Positions 33,366 to 41,689 of a stretch of DNA of 64,000 nucleotides are shown here, one piece after another. The DNA is from Xylanibacter ruminicola Ga6B6. Its GTDB lineage: Bacteria > Bacteroidota > Bacteroidia > Bacteroidales > Bacteroidaceae. Location of the stretch: positions 62,001 to 126,000 of the forward strand of contig NZ_JHXD01000002.1 of assembly GCF_000687715.1 (NCBI RefSeq), read 5' to 3'. Within the stretch, counting starts at the first letter, position 1, and every line of letters begins with the position of its first letter. The notes below the pieces were generated by a model, which was not told the origin of the DNA, made no database searches, and was given only the letters and a program-made list of their open reading frames with translations. Both the position numbers and the translations under genes were made by a program.

Positions 33366-33564
33366 CACACCGATTTAGGGGAGAGACTTAGAATCCCCGT
33401 GAAATGTTGTGTGAATAGCGGTGTCTTTGGCCGGGCATGGCGGTTCGTGAATCAGCGTTTCTTGCGACGTTAGACTGACAACCGGGAGTTAGACCCTGGG
33501 AGTGAGTTTATGCGCGTACATATTTAATTATAAGTTAAACTGTTTTTTAGTAGTAAATTTAAAA
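33366..33564 (+). ncRNA. Structured 5' leader of rplM (candidate ribosomal-protein autoregulatory leader)
   Basis: About 195 nucleotides separate the promoter from rplM, unlike the 5-35 nucleotide leaders elsewhere in the window. Complementary segments are visible: ACACCG (33367-33372) with CGGTGT (33419-33424) enclosing GGGGA (33378-33382) with TCCCC (33394-33398), and further down a CCGGG/CCTGG-type hairpin. L13 leaders have been described in Bacteroidia, to my recollection; whether this matches that model was not tested. Confidence 0.55.
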
Positions 33565-34026
33565 ATGAACACTTTGAGTTACAAGACACTTTCTGTAAAC
33601 AAGGAAACAGCAAAGAAGGAGTGGGTGGTAATCGATGCCACAGACCAGGTTGTTGGTCGTCTCGCTTCAAAGGTAGCTAAGCTGATCCGCGGAAAGTACA
33701 AGCCAACTTTCACTCCACACGTTGACTGTGGTGACAATGTAATCCTTATCAACGCCGATAAGGTAGTTTTCACTGGTAAGAAAGAGACCGATAAGGTTTA
33801 TACCCGCTACACAGGTTATCCTGGTGGTCAGCGCTTCAATACTCCTGCTGAGCTTCGCAAGAAGAACGGTGGTGTTGACAAGATGCTGCGTCATGCCGTT
33901 AAGGGTATGCTGCCAAAGGGTCCTCTGGGCCGCAGCCTGCTGAACAACCTCTTCATCTATGAGGGTACCGAGCATCCACATGCCGCTCAGCAGCCAAAGA
34001 CTATTGATATTAACCAGTATAAATAA
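33565..34026 (+). CDS. rplM: Ribosomal protein L13
   Basis: 153 residues, large-subunit protein. WVVIDATDQVVGRLASKVAK, KLIRGKYKPTFTPHVDCGDN and VKGMLPKGPLGRSLLNNLFI are L13 hallmarks. The ATG at 33565 gives MNTLSYKTLSVNKE; the frame is open further upstream but that part belongs to the structured leader. rpsI follows after nine bases, the conserved L13-S9 pair. Confidence 0.97.
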   Translation: MNTLSYKTLSVNKETAKKEWVVIDATDQVVGRLASKVAKLIRGKYKPTFTPHVDCGDNVILINADKVVFTGKKETDKVYTRYTGYPGGQRFNTPAELRKKNGGVDKMLRHAVKGMLPKGPLGRSLLNNLFIYEGTEHPHAAQQPKTIDINQYK

Positions 34027-34035
34027 TAAGGAAAG

Positions 34036-34422
34036 ATGGAAGTAATTAACGCAATAGGTCGTCGTAAGAGCTCTGTAGCCCGTGTATACGTAACAGAGGG
34101 TACTGGTAAGATTACGATCAACAAGAAAGATTTAGAGGTATATTTCCCATCAGCTATCCTGCAGTATGTGGTTAAGCAGCCACTCGCACTGCTCGAAGTA
34201 GCTGAGAAGTATGACATCAAGGCAAACCTCGACGGAGGTGGTTTCACAGGTCAGAGTCAGGCTCTGCGTCTCGCAATTGCCCGCGCTCTGGTGAAGATCA
34301 ACGAAGAGGATAAGAAGAAGCTGAAGGATGCAGGTTTCATGACACGTGATAGCCGTGAGGTTGAGCGTAAGAAGCCAGGTCGTCCAAAGGCACGTCGTCG
34401 CTTCCAGTTCAGTAAGCGTTAA
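34036..34422 (+). CDS. rpsI: Ribosomal protein S9
   Basis: 128 residues. INAIGRRKSSVARVYVTEGT opens the protein and it ends with the family-typical KKPGRPKARRRFQFSKR, whose C-terminal Arg contacts the P-site tRNA in the ribosome. Nine bases after rplM. Confidence 0.97.
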   Translation: MEVINAIGRRKSSVARVYVTEGTGKITINKKDLEVYFPSAILQYVVKQPLALLEVAEKYDIKANLDGGGFTGQSQALRLAIARALVKINEEDKKKLKDAGFMTRDSREVERKKPGRPKARRRFQFSKR

Positions 34423-34584
34423 TCCCGCTGAAGAACTTAGCGCAAGTTTAGTATCTAAACCCGCTGGATTCCTTTGGACTACCATCGGGCTGATTCTAAC
34501 AAAAAGTAATCGCCTTAGCGCTTTTACAAGCGTAGCGGTTAAAAGAATTCAAAAGAAAGTAAACAATTTAAAAGCATTAAGAAA
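34423..34584 (+). promoter_or_regulatory. Intergenic leader before rpsB with hairpins (possible S2 control region)
   Basis: 162 bases without a gene inside an otherwise compact operon. A perfect hairpin GTTTAG/CTAAAC spans 34446-34460 and a second has CGCTT (34519-34523) with AAGCG (34528-34532). No TAnnTTTG box was seen close to rpsB. It could be an S2 autoregulatory site, an attenuator or a processing site; this is inference from length and hairpins only. Confidence 0.35.
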
Positions 34585-35394
34585 ATGTCAAGAACAAATT
34601 TTGATCAGTTGCTGCAGGCTGGCTGTCATTTCGGTCACCTGAAGCGTAAGTGGAACCCCGCTATGGCTCCTTATATCTACACAGAGCGTAACGGTATTCA
34701 CATCATCGACCTGCATAAGACAGTAGCCAAGGTTGACGAGGCTGCTGAGGCCCTGAAGCAGATTGCCAAGAGTGGCAAGAAAATCCTGTTCGTCGCTACT
34801 AAAAAACAGACAAAGGAAGTGGTTGCTGAGAAGGCTGCAAGCATCAACATGCCATACGTTATCGAGCGTTGGCCAGGTGGTATGCTCACAAACTTCCCCA
34901 CAATCCGTAAGGCCGTTAAGAAAATGGCGAACATCGACCGTCTGATGCAGGATGGAACCTACTCAAACCTCTCAAAGCGTGAGCTGCTGCAGATCACACG
35001 TCAGCGTGCTAAGCTCGAGAAGAACCTGGGTTCTATCGCCGATCTGACTCGTCTGCCAAGCGCACTCTTCGTAGTTGATGTACTGAAGGAGAACATTGCC
35101 GTTCGCGAGGCTAACCGTCTGGGTATCCCCGTATTCGGTATCGTTGATACTAACTCTGATCCTAACAATATCGACTTCGTTATCCCTGCTAACGACGATG
35201 CTAAGGACTCTGTAGAGGCTATCCTGAATGCCTGCTGCACCGCTATCGCCGAGGGTATCGAGGAGCGTAAGGTAGAGAAGGCCGACGAGAAGGCTGCTGA
35301 TGCTCAGGCTGAGGGCGAGGAGCCTAAGGCTAAGCGTGCTCCACGCAAGGCTCGCAAGGACGCTGAGCCAAAGGCTGAGGAGGCTGCTGAGTAA
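34585..35394 (+). CDS. rpsB: Ribosomal protein S2
   Basis: 269 residues. DQLLQAGCHFGHLKRKWNPA, MAPYIYTERNGIHIIDLHKT, and WPGGMLTNFPTIRKAVKKM are S2 hallmarks. The last 40 residues are a charged Ala/Lys/Glu tail (after EERKVEKADEKAA), longer than in many bacteria. The elongation factor gene tsf follows after 38 bases. Confidence 0.97.
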   Translation: MSRTNFDQLLQAGCHFGHLKRKWNPAMAPYIYTERNGIHIIDLHKTVAKVDEAAEALKQIAKSGKKILFVATKKQTKEVVAEKAASINMPYVIERWPGGMLTNFPTIRKAVKKMANIDRLMQDGTYSNLSKRELLQITRQRAKLEKNLGSIADLTRLPSALFVVDVLKENIAVREANRLGIPVFGIVDTNSDPNNIDFVIPANDDAKDSVEAILNACCTAIAEGIEERKVEKADEKAADAQAEGEEPKAKRAPRKARKDAEPKAEEAAE

Positions 35395-35432
35395 TAAATT
35401 GTAAAATTTTAAATTGTAAAATTGTAAATAAA

Positions 35433-36431
35433 ATGGCTATTTCAATTGATGATATCAAGAAGCTTCGCGCAATGACTGGCGCTGGTCTGGCTGACGTAAA
35501 GAAGGCTCTGACCGAGGCTGAGGGCGACTTCGACAAGGCCAAGGAGCTCCTGCGTGAGCGTGGCCTCGCTATTGCTGCTAAGCGTAGCGACCGTGAGACA
35601 TCTAATGGTTGTGTACTCGTTAAGAGCGTTGATGGCTTCGCTGCTATGATCGCCCTGAAGTGTGAGACCGACTTCGTTGCTAACGGTGCCGATTTCATTG
35701 CTCTTACTCAGAGCATCCTCGACGCTGCTATTGCTGCTAAGGCTAAGGATATTGAGGCTGTTAAGGAGCTTACTCTGGCTGACGGTCAGAAGGTTCAGGA
35801 CGCAGTTACTCAGCGCTCTGGTATCACCGGTGAGAAGATGGAGCTGGATGGCTACCTGACTCTCGAGGGTGAGAACATTGAGATCTACAACCACATGGCA
35901 AAGAACACTCTCTGCACCATGGTTCAGACCAACAAGCCCGCTGCCGAGCAGGGTCACCTGGTAGCTATGCAGGTTGCTGCTATGAAGCCTGTAGCTCTCG
36001 ACGCTCAGAGCATCGATCCAAAGATTCTCGACGAGGAGTACAAGACCGCTGTTGAGAAGTCTAAGCTCGAGCAGGTTCAGAAGTTCGTTGATATGAAGCT
36101 CAAGAAGGCTGGTTTGAACCCCAACCTGGTTGATTCTGAGGATCACATCGAGAGCAACATGTCAAAGGGCTGGCTCACACAGGAGCAGGCCGACGAGGCT
36201 CGTAAGATCATTGCTGATGCAAAGGTTGAGGGCGAGGCTAACCTGAAGATGCCAATGATTGAGGGTATCGCTAAGGGTCGTGTTGAGAAGTTCAAGAAGG
36301 AGAACTGCCTGGTTGACCAGGAGTTCCAGTTTGGCGACGGCGACAAGGCTACTGTTGCTCAGTGGCTCGCTAAGCAGGACAAGGATCTTAAGATCGTTGC
36401 CTTCCAGCGCTTCACACTCGTTGCTGACTAA
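35433..36431 (+). CDS. tsf: Translation elongation factor Ts
   Basis: 332 residues. The N-terminal UBA-like domain reads SIDDIKKLRAMTGAGLADVK and KALTEAEGDFDKAKELLRER; the signature CETDFVANGADFIAL lies near residue 75. It exchanges GDP for GTP on EF-Tu. Last gene of the ribosomal cluster, followed by a strong hairpin. Confidence 0.97.
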   Translation: MAISIDDIKKLRAMTGAGLADVKKALTEAEGDFDKAKELLRERGLAIAAKRSDRETSNGCVLVKSVDGFAAMIALKCETDFVANGADFIALTQSILDAAIAAKAKDIEAVKELTLADGQKVQDAVTQRSGITGEKMELDGYLTLEGENIEIYNHMAKNTLCTMVQTNKPAAEQGHLVAMQVAAMKPVALDAQSIDPKILDEEYKTAVEKSKLEQVQKFVDMKLKKAGLNPNLVDSEDHIESNMSKGWLTQEQADEARKIIADAKVEGEANLKMPMIEGIAKGRVEKFKKENCLVDQEFQFGDGDKATVAQWLAKQDKDLKIVAFQRFTLVAD

Positions 36432-36452
36432 TTTTTAAGCAATATAGACAGG

Positions 36453-36483
36453 ATCGGCATTGCGAAAGCAGTGCCGATTTTTT
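36453..36483 (+). terminator. Strong terminator after tsf, abutting the next start codon
   Basis: Eleven-base arms ATCGGCATTGC (36453-36463) and GCAGTGCCGAT (36468-36478) with a GAAA loop and a T-run. The next ATG (36492) is only eight bases after it. Confidence 0.88.
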
Positions 36484-36491
36484 ATTCGATT

Positions 36492-37451
36492 ATGAGAAAA
36501 GTAATAGGAATAGGAGAAACTATACTGGACATCATCTTCCGCGACGACCAGCCTATTGGTGCTGTGCCGGGCGGTTCGATGTTCAACGGACTGATATCGC
36601 TTGGTCGTAGCGGCGTTGATGCGGCTTTTATCAGCGAAACGGGCAACGACCGTGTGGGCCGTCGCATCATCAGCTTTTTGGAGGAGAATCATGTTGATGC
36701 ATCGAACATCAGTGTGTATCCCGAGGCTAAATCGCCCGTTTCTCTGGCGTTTCTGAACGAGAATAACGATGCCGAGTATATCTTTTATAAGGATCATCCC
36801 CACGACCGTCTGGAGTTTATCACGCCTGATATCCAGCCTAACGATGTGGTGATGTTTGGCTCGTTCTATGCCATCAACCCTGTTATACGTCCACAGATGC
36901 TGGCATTCCTGCAGTATGCACACGAGCAGGGCGCCATTCTTTACTACGATGTAAACTATCGTGCGTCGCATCTCAAGGATTTGGTAAAGGTTACGGCTAA
37001 TATCCTTGAGAACTTTGAGCTGGCTGATATTATTAAAGGCAGCTCGGAGGATTTTGAGAATATGTATAACAAGACGGGGGCCGATAGCGTGTACCGTTCG
37101 CAGATAGACTTCTACTGCAAGAACTTTATCTATACGCAGGGTGCCCAGCCTATCGAGTTCCGTGCGCAGGGTGGCTTGGCCAAGCAGTATCCTGTAGCGG
37201 CTACACAAACGGTTAGTACCATTGGCGCCGGCGATAACTTTAATGCAGGCTTTGTGTACGGACTGCTGAAGTATGGCGTAACACGTGATATGCTGCACGA
37301 GGGCGTTGATGCGGGCATCTGGGATAAGGTGATAGCCGAGGCCCAGCAGTTTGCAGCCAATGTGTGTGGTAGCATCAATAACAGCGTTGATACCGCCTTT
37401 GGAGATAATAAAAAAGCAGAATACCAGGCAGCGCTTGCTGCTATGGAATAA
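36492..37451 (+). CDS. PfkB-family carbohydrate kinase
   Basis: 319 residues, cytoplasmic. N-terminal VIGIGETILDIIFRDDQPIG and VPGGSMFNGLISLGRSGVDA give the substrate site; the C-terminal signature STIGAGDNFNAGFVYGLLKY carries the catalytic Asp and anion hole. It resembles fructokinase/ribokinase types; the sugar is not determinable. The ATG at 36492 is used; the open frame from 36471 starts inside the terminator hairpin. No TAnnTTTG box was found between the tsf terminator and the gene, so it may rely on read-through. Confidence 0.88.
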   Translation: MRKVIGIGETILDIIFRDDQPIGAVPGGSMFNGLISLGRSGVDAAFISETGNDRVGRRIISFLEENHVDASNISVYPEAKSPVSLAFLNENNDAEYIFYKDHPHDRLEFITPDIQPNDVVMFGSFYAINPVIRPQMLAFLQYAHEQGAILYYDVNYRASHLKDLVKVTANILENFELADIIKGSSEDFENMYNKTGADSVYRSQIDFYCKNFIYTQGAQPIEFRAQGGLAKQYPVAATQTVSTIGAGDNFNAGFVYGLLKYGVTRDMLHEGVDAGIWDKVIAEAQQFAANVCGSINNSVDTAFGDNKKAEYQAALAAME

Positions 37452-37455
37452 AAAT

Positions 37456-37483
37456 AAAGCCCCGCAAAACGCGAGGCTTTTTT
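37456..37483. terminator. Bidirectional terminator between convergent PfkB kinase and helicase genes
   Basis: Arms AAAGCCCCGC (37456-37465) and GCGAGGCTTT (37471-37480) with one mismatch, T-run on the plus strand and an A-rich stretch before it. Confidence 0.75.
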
Positions 37484-37486
37484 CTT

Positions 37487-39289
37487 TTATTTCTTTTTCT
37501 TTCGTGGCTTGCGCATGGCCCAGCCTTCTTCGCTAAAGTCGGGCTCATCGCCTTTAAAACCGCGTGGTGCTTTATCCATCAGCTCGCGCCAGTTATCTTT
37601 CTTTTGGCGCTTGGGCTTGCCTGAACGCTCGCCGCCCTTGCCCTGTCGTTCGCTACCCTTGCTGGCGTCGTTAGCATCATTACAACGCACGGTAAGGCCC
37701 TTGTAGCGGATACCTGTCAGCTGTAGCATGACCTTCTTAGCATCCTTTTCGGGTACCTCAAAGTACGATATGCTATCCAGAAGGTCGATATGACCCACCT
37801 CCTGTCGTCCGCCCACAAATCGGTTCAGCGTTTGCATCAGCTCACCTGGGTAGAAACCGTTGCGCTTGCCAAGGTTGATAAACAGTCGGCGATAACCCTT
37901 CTGCGGCTTGTTCTGCAGCTTCTGCTTGTCGCTCTGCTGGCGTCGGTCCTTCTTTTCTGGCACCACAGGCTCAATCTCTGGTGCGTCGGCATAGTAGGCC
38001 AGGAACTTACCAAACTCAAGCGATACAATCTTCTTTATCAGCTCGTCTTTGTCGATATACTCAAAGTAGCGGTTGATATCCTGCATGAATGGGGCAATCT
38101 CCTCGTCGTCAACGTCGGTCTTAACAATCTGGTCCATCACCTTATACAGCTGCTTCTTGCAGATCTCTTCGGCCGATGGAATCTCAGCCTTTACAAACTC
38201 CTTGCAGATAATCTTCTCGATGTTACGGATCTTGAACTTTTCGCGACTGTGTACAATCGAGATGGATGTGCCCTTCTTGCCCGCACGGCCTGTACGACCT
38301 GAGCGATGGGTATAGCTCTCGATGTCATCAGGCAGTCCGAAGTTAATCACGTGCGTCAAGTCGTCAACGTCCAGTCCGCGTGCAGCCACATCGGTAGCCA
38401 CCAATAGTTGTGTCAGGTGGTTGCGGAACTTCTGCATCGTCTGGTCGCGCTGCTGCTGGTTCAGGTCGCCATGCAGCGATTCGGCGTTGTAGCCGTCCTT
38501 AATCAGTTTGTCGGCCACCTCTTGTGTCTCAACCTTAGTGCGACAGAAGATAATCGCAAAAATGCGTGGATAGAAATCAACAATGCGCTTTAGGGCGAGA
38601 TACTTGTCCTTGGCGTTCACCATATAGTAAATGTGGTTAACGCTCTCGGCGCCCTCGTTGCGGCTGCCTACTACTATCTCTTTGTAGTCGTGCAGATACT
38701 TCTTGGCCACACGCTCCACCTCTTTGCTCATAGTGGCTGAGAACATCAGTGTGTGATGATCGGCTGAGAGCTCTTCGAATATCTCGTTGATACTGTCGGA
38801 GAAGCCCATATTCAGCATCTCATCAGCCTCGTCCAGAACAATGTTTGTTACCTGCTCCAGGCGGGCATAGCCGCGATGCATCAGGTCGACCAATCGGCCA
38901 GGTGTGGCCACGATAATCTCAACACCCTTTTTCAGAGCGCGCATCTGCGGCTCGATGGCAGCGCCACCATACACGGCCTCTACATGCACGCCATCCATGT
39001 ATTTCGAAAAGTCGCGCAGGTCGTCGGCTATCTGCAGGCACAGCTCACGTGTTGGCGAGAGCACCAGTGCCTGTGTGTAGCGCTGTGTTGTGTCGATGCG
39101 CTCGAGCAATGGAATGCCGAACGCTGCTGTTTTTCCGGTACCAGTCTGTGCCAGGGCTATAACATCATTTTCGTTGCCCAGCAGGTATGGTATAACTGCC
39201 TCCTGTACAGGCATGGGATGTACAAACCCTAACTCTTCGATGGCTTTGCGAATCTGCTCGCAAACGCCTAATTCTTCAAATGTCTTCAT
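37487..39289 (-). CDS. DEAD-box ATP-dependent RNA helicase (CsdA/DbpA-like)
   Basis: 600 residues. RecA domain 1 has the Q-motif (GFVHPMPVQEAVIP), motif I AQTGTGKTAAFG, Ia PTRELCLQIADD, motif II VLDEADEMLNMG and SAT in MFSATMSKEVER; domain 2 has TDVAARGLDVDDL and HRSGRTGRAGKKG. A DbpA-type RNA-binding domain follows (YRRLFINLGKRNGFYPGELM) and then a Lys/Arg-rich tail ending RKPRKKKK. Likely roles are ribosome assembly or RNA decay. The ATG at 39289 is nine bases after the flavodoxin-like gene, so both may share a message. Confidence 0.93.
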   Translation of the reverse strand: MKTFEELGVCEQIRKAIEELGFVHPMPVQEAVIPYLLGNENDVIALAQTGTGKTAAFGIPLLERIDTTQRYTQALVLSPTRELCLQIADDLRDFSKYMDGVHVEAVYGGAAIEPQMRALKKGVEIIVATPGRLVDLMHRGYARLEQVTNIVLDEADEMLNMGFSDSINEIFEELSADHHTLMFSATMSKEVERVAKKYLHDYKEIVVGSRNEGAESVNHIYYMVNAKDKYLALKRIVDFYPRIFAIIFCRTKVETQEVADKLIKDGYNAESLHGDLNQQQRDQTMQKFRNHLTQLLVATDVAARGLDVDDLTHVINFGLPDDIESYTHRSGRTGRAGKKGTSISIVHSREKFKIRNIEKIICKEFVKAEIPSAEEICKKQLYKVMDQIVKTDVDDEEIAPFMQDINRYFEYIDKDELIKKIVSLEFGKFLAYYADAPEIEPVVPEKKDRRQQSDKQKLQNKPQKGYRRLFINLGKRNGFYPGELMQTLNRFVGGRQEVGHIDLLDSISYFEVPEKDAKKVMLQLTGIRYKGLTVRCNDANDASKGSERQGKGGERSGKPKRQKKDNWRELMDKAPRGFKGDEPDFSEEGWAMRKPRKKKK

Positions 39290-39298
39290 CAAATAAAT

Positions 39299-40093
39299 TT
39301 ATCTTACTACTTCTGTAAATTCTGGCTTGCCGCCCTTTTCTACGGTTACGTAGATGGTCGAGGTAGCCTCTTCGCCGTTCATGCCGCGACTTTTTACCTT
39401 AAACTCATAGTCGGTGGCATCGGGCGTTTCGCGCTTACCTACTGTCTGAGGTGTGCCGAGAGGGAACTGATAGCTCGAGCAGGCTGCATCAAACAGTGCT
39501 TTCTCGGCATCGGTTACGGGCTTCTGTGCTGTATAGGCTGGCAGGGCTTTTACCTGGCCCTTCTTGTAGCCGTTCTCTGTCAGGAAACGGTCCAGCTCCT
39601 TGGCTGCCTTGGCCACACGGGCTGTGCGTACGCCATAGCCCTGTGCTATCTTAGCCTTGGGCAGCGCCTTTTTCAGGTCGGCCGATGATGTGTTCAGTCC
39701 GCCGCTGCCAAAGGTGCAGAATGGCACAATCGTCTTACCTGCAAAATCCTGCCCGTTCAGCAGGGTTACAATCGGGTTGGCGTAGGTGCCAAACCAAATG
39801 GGGTATCCTAAAAAGATAACATCGTACTTACTCAGATTCTTTGTAAGGGGCTTGATAGTTGGCCACTCGCCGTTAGCTCGCTCCTTGTTGCCACGCTGGA
39901 TGGTTGCCTGAAAATCGCCTGTATAAGGCTCAACAGCCTCTACAGCTTCGATGTCGGCACCCAGTTGTTTCTGAATTTCCTCGGCTACGGTCTTGGTTGT
40001 ACCATTCTCTGAGTAGTAAAGCACCAGCTTCTGCTGTGCATAACTCGTTGCAATGCCTGTCATCATTGCTAATGATAAAAATAGTTTTCGCAT
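39299..40093 (-). CDS. Exported flavodoxin-like protein with C-terminal beta extension
   Basis: 264 residues with a signal peptide (LFLSLAMMTGIATSYAQ). The flavodoxin-type FMN loop is YYSENGTTKTVAEEI; further FMN-fold blocks are VIFLGYPIWFGTYANPIVTL and PFCTFGSGGLNTSSADL. About 65 residues after the flavodoxin core are not recognised and end YVTVEKGGKPEFTEVVR. Exported flavodoxins probably take part in periplasmic redox chemistry; partner unknown. Start 40093 is chosen because an upstream frame to 40156 crosses the promoter at 40126-40133. Confidence 0.85.
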   Translation of the reverse strand: MRKLFLSLAMMTGIATSYAQQKLVLYYSENGTTKTVAEEIQKQLGADIEAVEAVEPYTGDFQATIQRGNKERANGEWPTIKPLTKNLSKYDVIFLGYPIWFGTYANPIVTLLNGQDFAGKTIVPFCTFGSGGLNTSSADLKKALPKAKIAQGYGVRTARVAKAAKELDRFLTENGYKKGQVKALPAYTAQKPVTDAEKALFDAACSSYQFPLGTPQTVGKRETPDATDYEFKVKSRGMNGEEATSTIYVTVEKGGKPEFTEVVR

Positions 40094-40121
40094 AATAATT
40101 TTGTTTATTTGTACATAATCG

Positions 40122-40153
40122 TTTGCAAAGATACAAAATAATTTGTAATTTTG
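40122..40153 (+). promoter_or_regulatory. Promoter for the LOG-family gene
   Basis: TTTG at 40122-40125, 20-base spacer, TAATTTTG at 40146-40153; the ATG at 40162 follows after eight bases, so the leader is almost absent. It interleaves with the divergent promoter at 40126-40133. Confidence 0.7.
40126..40133 (-). promoter_or_regulatory. -7 box (TATCTTTG) for the flavodoxin-helicase operon
   Basis: The minus strand reads TATCTTTG, 32 bases before the ATG at 40093. It lies within the spacer of the plus-strand promoter, so the two may compete. Confidence 0.65.
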
Positions 40154-40161
40154 CAAGCATT

Positions 40162-40695
40162 ATGAAAATATGTGTGTTTTGTTCTGCCAACGAGCAGATT
40201 GATGCCGAGTTTTTTACGCTTACCGAGGAGCTTGGCAAGTGGGCTGCCGAGAGCGGTCATAGCATAGTGTATGGCGGTGTTAACCAGGGCCTGATGGAGT
40301 GTGTGGCCAAGGCTGCCAAAACGGCTGGTGGCCGTACCATCGGTGTGGTGCCTACCAAGGTTGAAGAAACGGGACGCACCAGCGATTACGTAGAGATAGA
40401 GATACCTTGCGATAACCTGACCGACCGCAAGCAGTTGATGATGGACCAGAGCGATGTGTTTATCGCCCTGCCAGGCGGTATCGGCACGCTCGACGAGGTG
40501 TTTACTGTTGCCGCATCGGCCACCATCGGCTATCACCACAAGCCTGTGATCCTTTATAACATGAAAAGCTTCTGGAATCAGCTGATAGCCTTGATGGACG
40601 ATCTGCAGGCCCGCGGCATGATTCGCGGCGATTGGCACCAGTACATCAAAGTGGCCAACAGCTTAGCCGACATTAAAACTCTTTGCGGTTGCTAA
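40162..40695 (+). CDS. LOG-family phosphoribohydrolase (TIGR00730-type)
   Basis: 177 residues, cytoplasmic. The Rossmann-type opening MKICVFCSANEQIDAEFFTL and the PGGIGTLDEVF motif define the LOG/lysine-decarboxylase-like family; bacterial members hydrolyse the N-glycosidic bond of nucleoside 5'-monophosphates, in some organisms cytokinin precursors. YGGVNQGLMECVAKAA and DRKQLMMDQSDVFIALPGGI add support. Physiological substrate here is unknown. It marks the left edge of the accessory island. Confidence 0.92.
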   Translation: MKICVFCSANEQIDAEFFTLTEELGKWAAESGHSIVYGGVNQGLMECVAKAAKTAGGRTIGVVPTKVEETGRTSDYVEIEIPCDNLTDRKQLMMDQSDVFIALPGGIGTLDEVFTVAASATIGYHHKPVILYNMKSFWNQLIALMDDLQARGMIRGDWHQYIKVANSLADIKTLCGC

Positions 40696-40702
40696 GCAGC
40701 TC

Positions 40703-40740
40703 AAAAAAGCCCCCAAGAGTTTTTGGCTCTTTGGGGGCTG
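40703..40740 (-). terminator. Terminator for the HU-smalltalk operon
   Basis: AGCCCCCAAGAG (40708-40719) pairs with CTCTTTGGGGGCT (40727-40739) with one bulge. On the minus strand it is followed by a run of six T, on the plus strand by none, so it serves the minus-strand genes. Confidence 0.8.
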
Positions 40741-40748
40741 GTTAAGGT

Positions 40749-40853
40749 TTACAGGCTGGCTACACAACTGGTGGCGCCCAGTGCCGTTACAATCGCAGTG
40801 GCTATCGATGCAATCATCTGCAGGATAAACTTCATGGTTTCCTTCTTACTCAT
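40749..40853 (-). CDS. Smalltalk-type 34-residue protein
   Basis: Reads MSKKETMKFILQMIASIATA then IVTALGATSCVASL. It has a short charged start, one hydrophobic helix and a lipobox-like ATSC. This matches the small Bacteroides proteins catalogued as smalltalk proteins, which typically sit beside an HU-like gene, as here (20-base gap). It has an exceptionally strong Shine-Dalgarno site, AAAGGAGGT at 40859-40867, five bases before ATG, rare in this phylum. Function unknown; a membrane micropeptide or lysis-associated peptide is conceivable (inference). Confidence 0.82.
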   Translation of the reverse strand: MSKKETMKFILQMIASIATAIVTALGATSCVASL

Positions 40854-40873
40854 AGTTCACCTCCTTTCTTTTG

Positions 40874-41428
40874 TTAGTTCATGTCGCTGCCGCCGCTGCC
40901 GCCGGGATTTCCGCCTCCGCCGGTATTACCGCCCTGGTTTGTTGAACCTCCGCCTGTGTTACCGCTCTGGCTGCCGCTGCCCTGATTGGTGGGCTCGTTG
41001 TCGGCCTCGGTGTAGTCGGTAAAGTTCTTAGGCAGCTCGGTTACGTTGCCGGCCTTGGTAAGCTCCTGTCGTGTAAACTCGCCGGTGGCACGTGCGCGCA
41101 GGTACACGCTACTGATGTGCTTGGTGGTCGAGAAATCCTCGCTCTTCAGGGCTCCGCCCTTGGCCGTCCCGATGCCTGCCGAGAAGATTGCCAGGTTAGG
41201 CAGCTTAACGGCCTTGCCCTCCAGCACCAGCTCGCGTATGCACTCTACCATGTCGGTAAGCATACCCTTGATGGCTCCCTTAGAGTAGGGCGTGTTGTGG
41301 CTCGACATGTGCTTGGCCAGCTCGTCGAGGTCGACGGTCTTGCCGATGGTTACGGCGCGTGCAAACCAATGTCCGTACACGGCACTCTGCTTGTTCTTGT
41401 TCTGATACTTACGATAAAATACACTCAT
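40874..41428 (-). CDS. HU-like DNA-binding protein with Gly/Asn/Gln-rich tail
   Basis: 184 residues. Residues 1-125 follow the Bacteroidetes HU-like/DNA-binding family (YRKYQNKNKQSAVYGHWFAR, LVLEGKAVKLPNLAIFSAGI), longer than the 90 residues of true HU. After residue 140 the protein becomes a low-complexity tail rich in Gly, Asn, Gln, Ser and Thr. Genes like this recur in Bacteroides beside smalltalk peptides and VirE-like genes, the same set seen in this island. It may compact or regulate the element's DNA (inference). The promoter box is at 41478-41485. Confidence 0.85.
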   Translation of the reverse strand: MSVFYRKYQNKNKQSAVYGHWFARAVTIGKTVDLDELAKHMSSHNTPYSKGAIKGMLTDMVECIRELVLEGKAVKLPNLAIFSAGIGTAKGGALKSEDFSTTKHISSVYLRARATGEFTRQELTKAGNVTELPKNFTDYTEADNEPTNQGSGSQSGNTGGGSTNQGGNTGGGGNPGGSGGSDMN

Positions 41429-41477
41429 AATGGTTAAAATTTAAATGGTTAATACTAATGTTGTTTTTTTGACGCTA

Positions 41478-41485
41478 CAAAGATA
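41478..41485 (-). promoter_or_regulatory. -7 box (TATCTTTG) for the HU-smalltalk operon
   Basis: The minus strand reads TATCTTTG, 49 bases before the HU ATG at 41428. Confidence 0.65.
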
Positions 41486-41619
41486 CAATATTTTTGCTGC
41501 GATTCCTAATCTGAGGCCTTATGCATTGCAAAAATTTGTTAACGCTACATTTACGCTTCGCAAACATTATTTTTGGCCCTCGCAAATGTATCGTTTGCCA
41601 ATCGCAACTGCCCCGCCTA

Positions 41620-41648
41620 CTTTGTGACTGTGATTCTGTGACAATAAG
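41620..41648 (+). repeat. TGTGAC repeat unit, copy 1
   Basis: CTTTGTGAC, eight bases, TGTGAC, AATAAG. It shares its layout with copies at 41751-41779 (opposite strand) and 46716-46745. Confidence 0.55.
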
Positions 41649-41689
41649 CCCCCCTCGCAAATCGCAGCTACAACCCATAAGTATAGTTT

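Noticed and set aside
35287..35392. Frameshift or repeat expansion at the end of rpsB
   Set aside because: The Lys/Ala/Glu-rich tail is in frame, ends cleanly and such tails are common in Bacteroidetes ribosomal protein S2.
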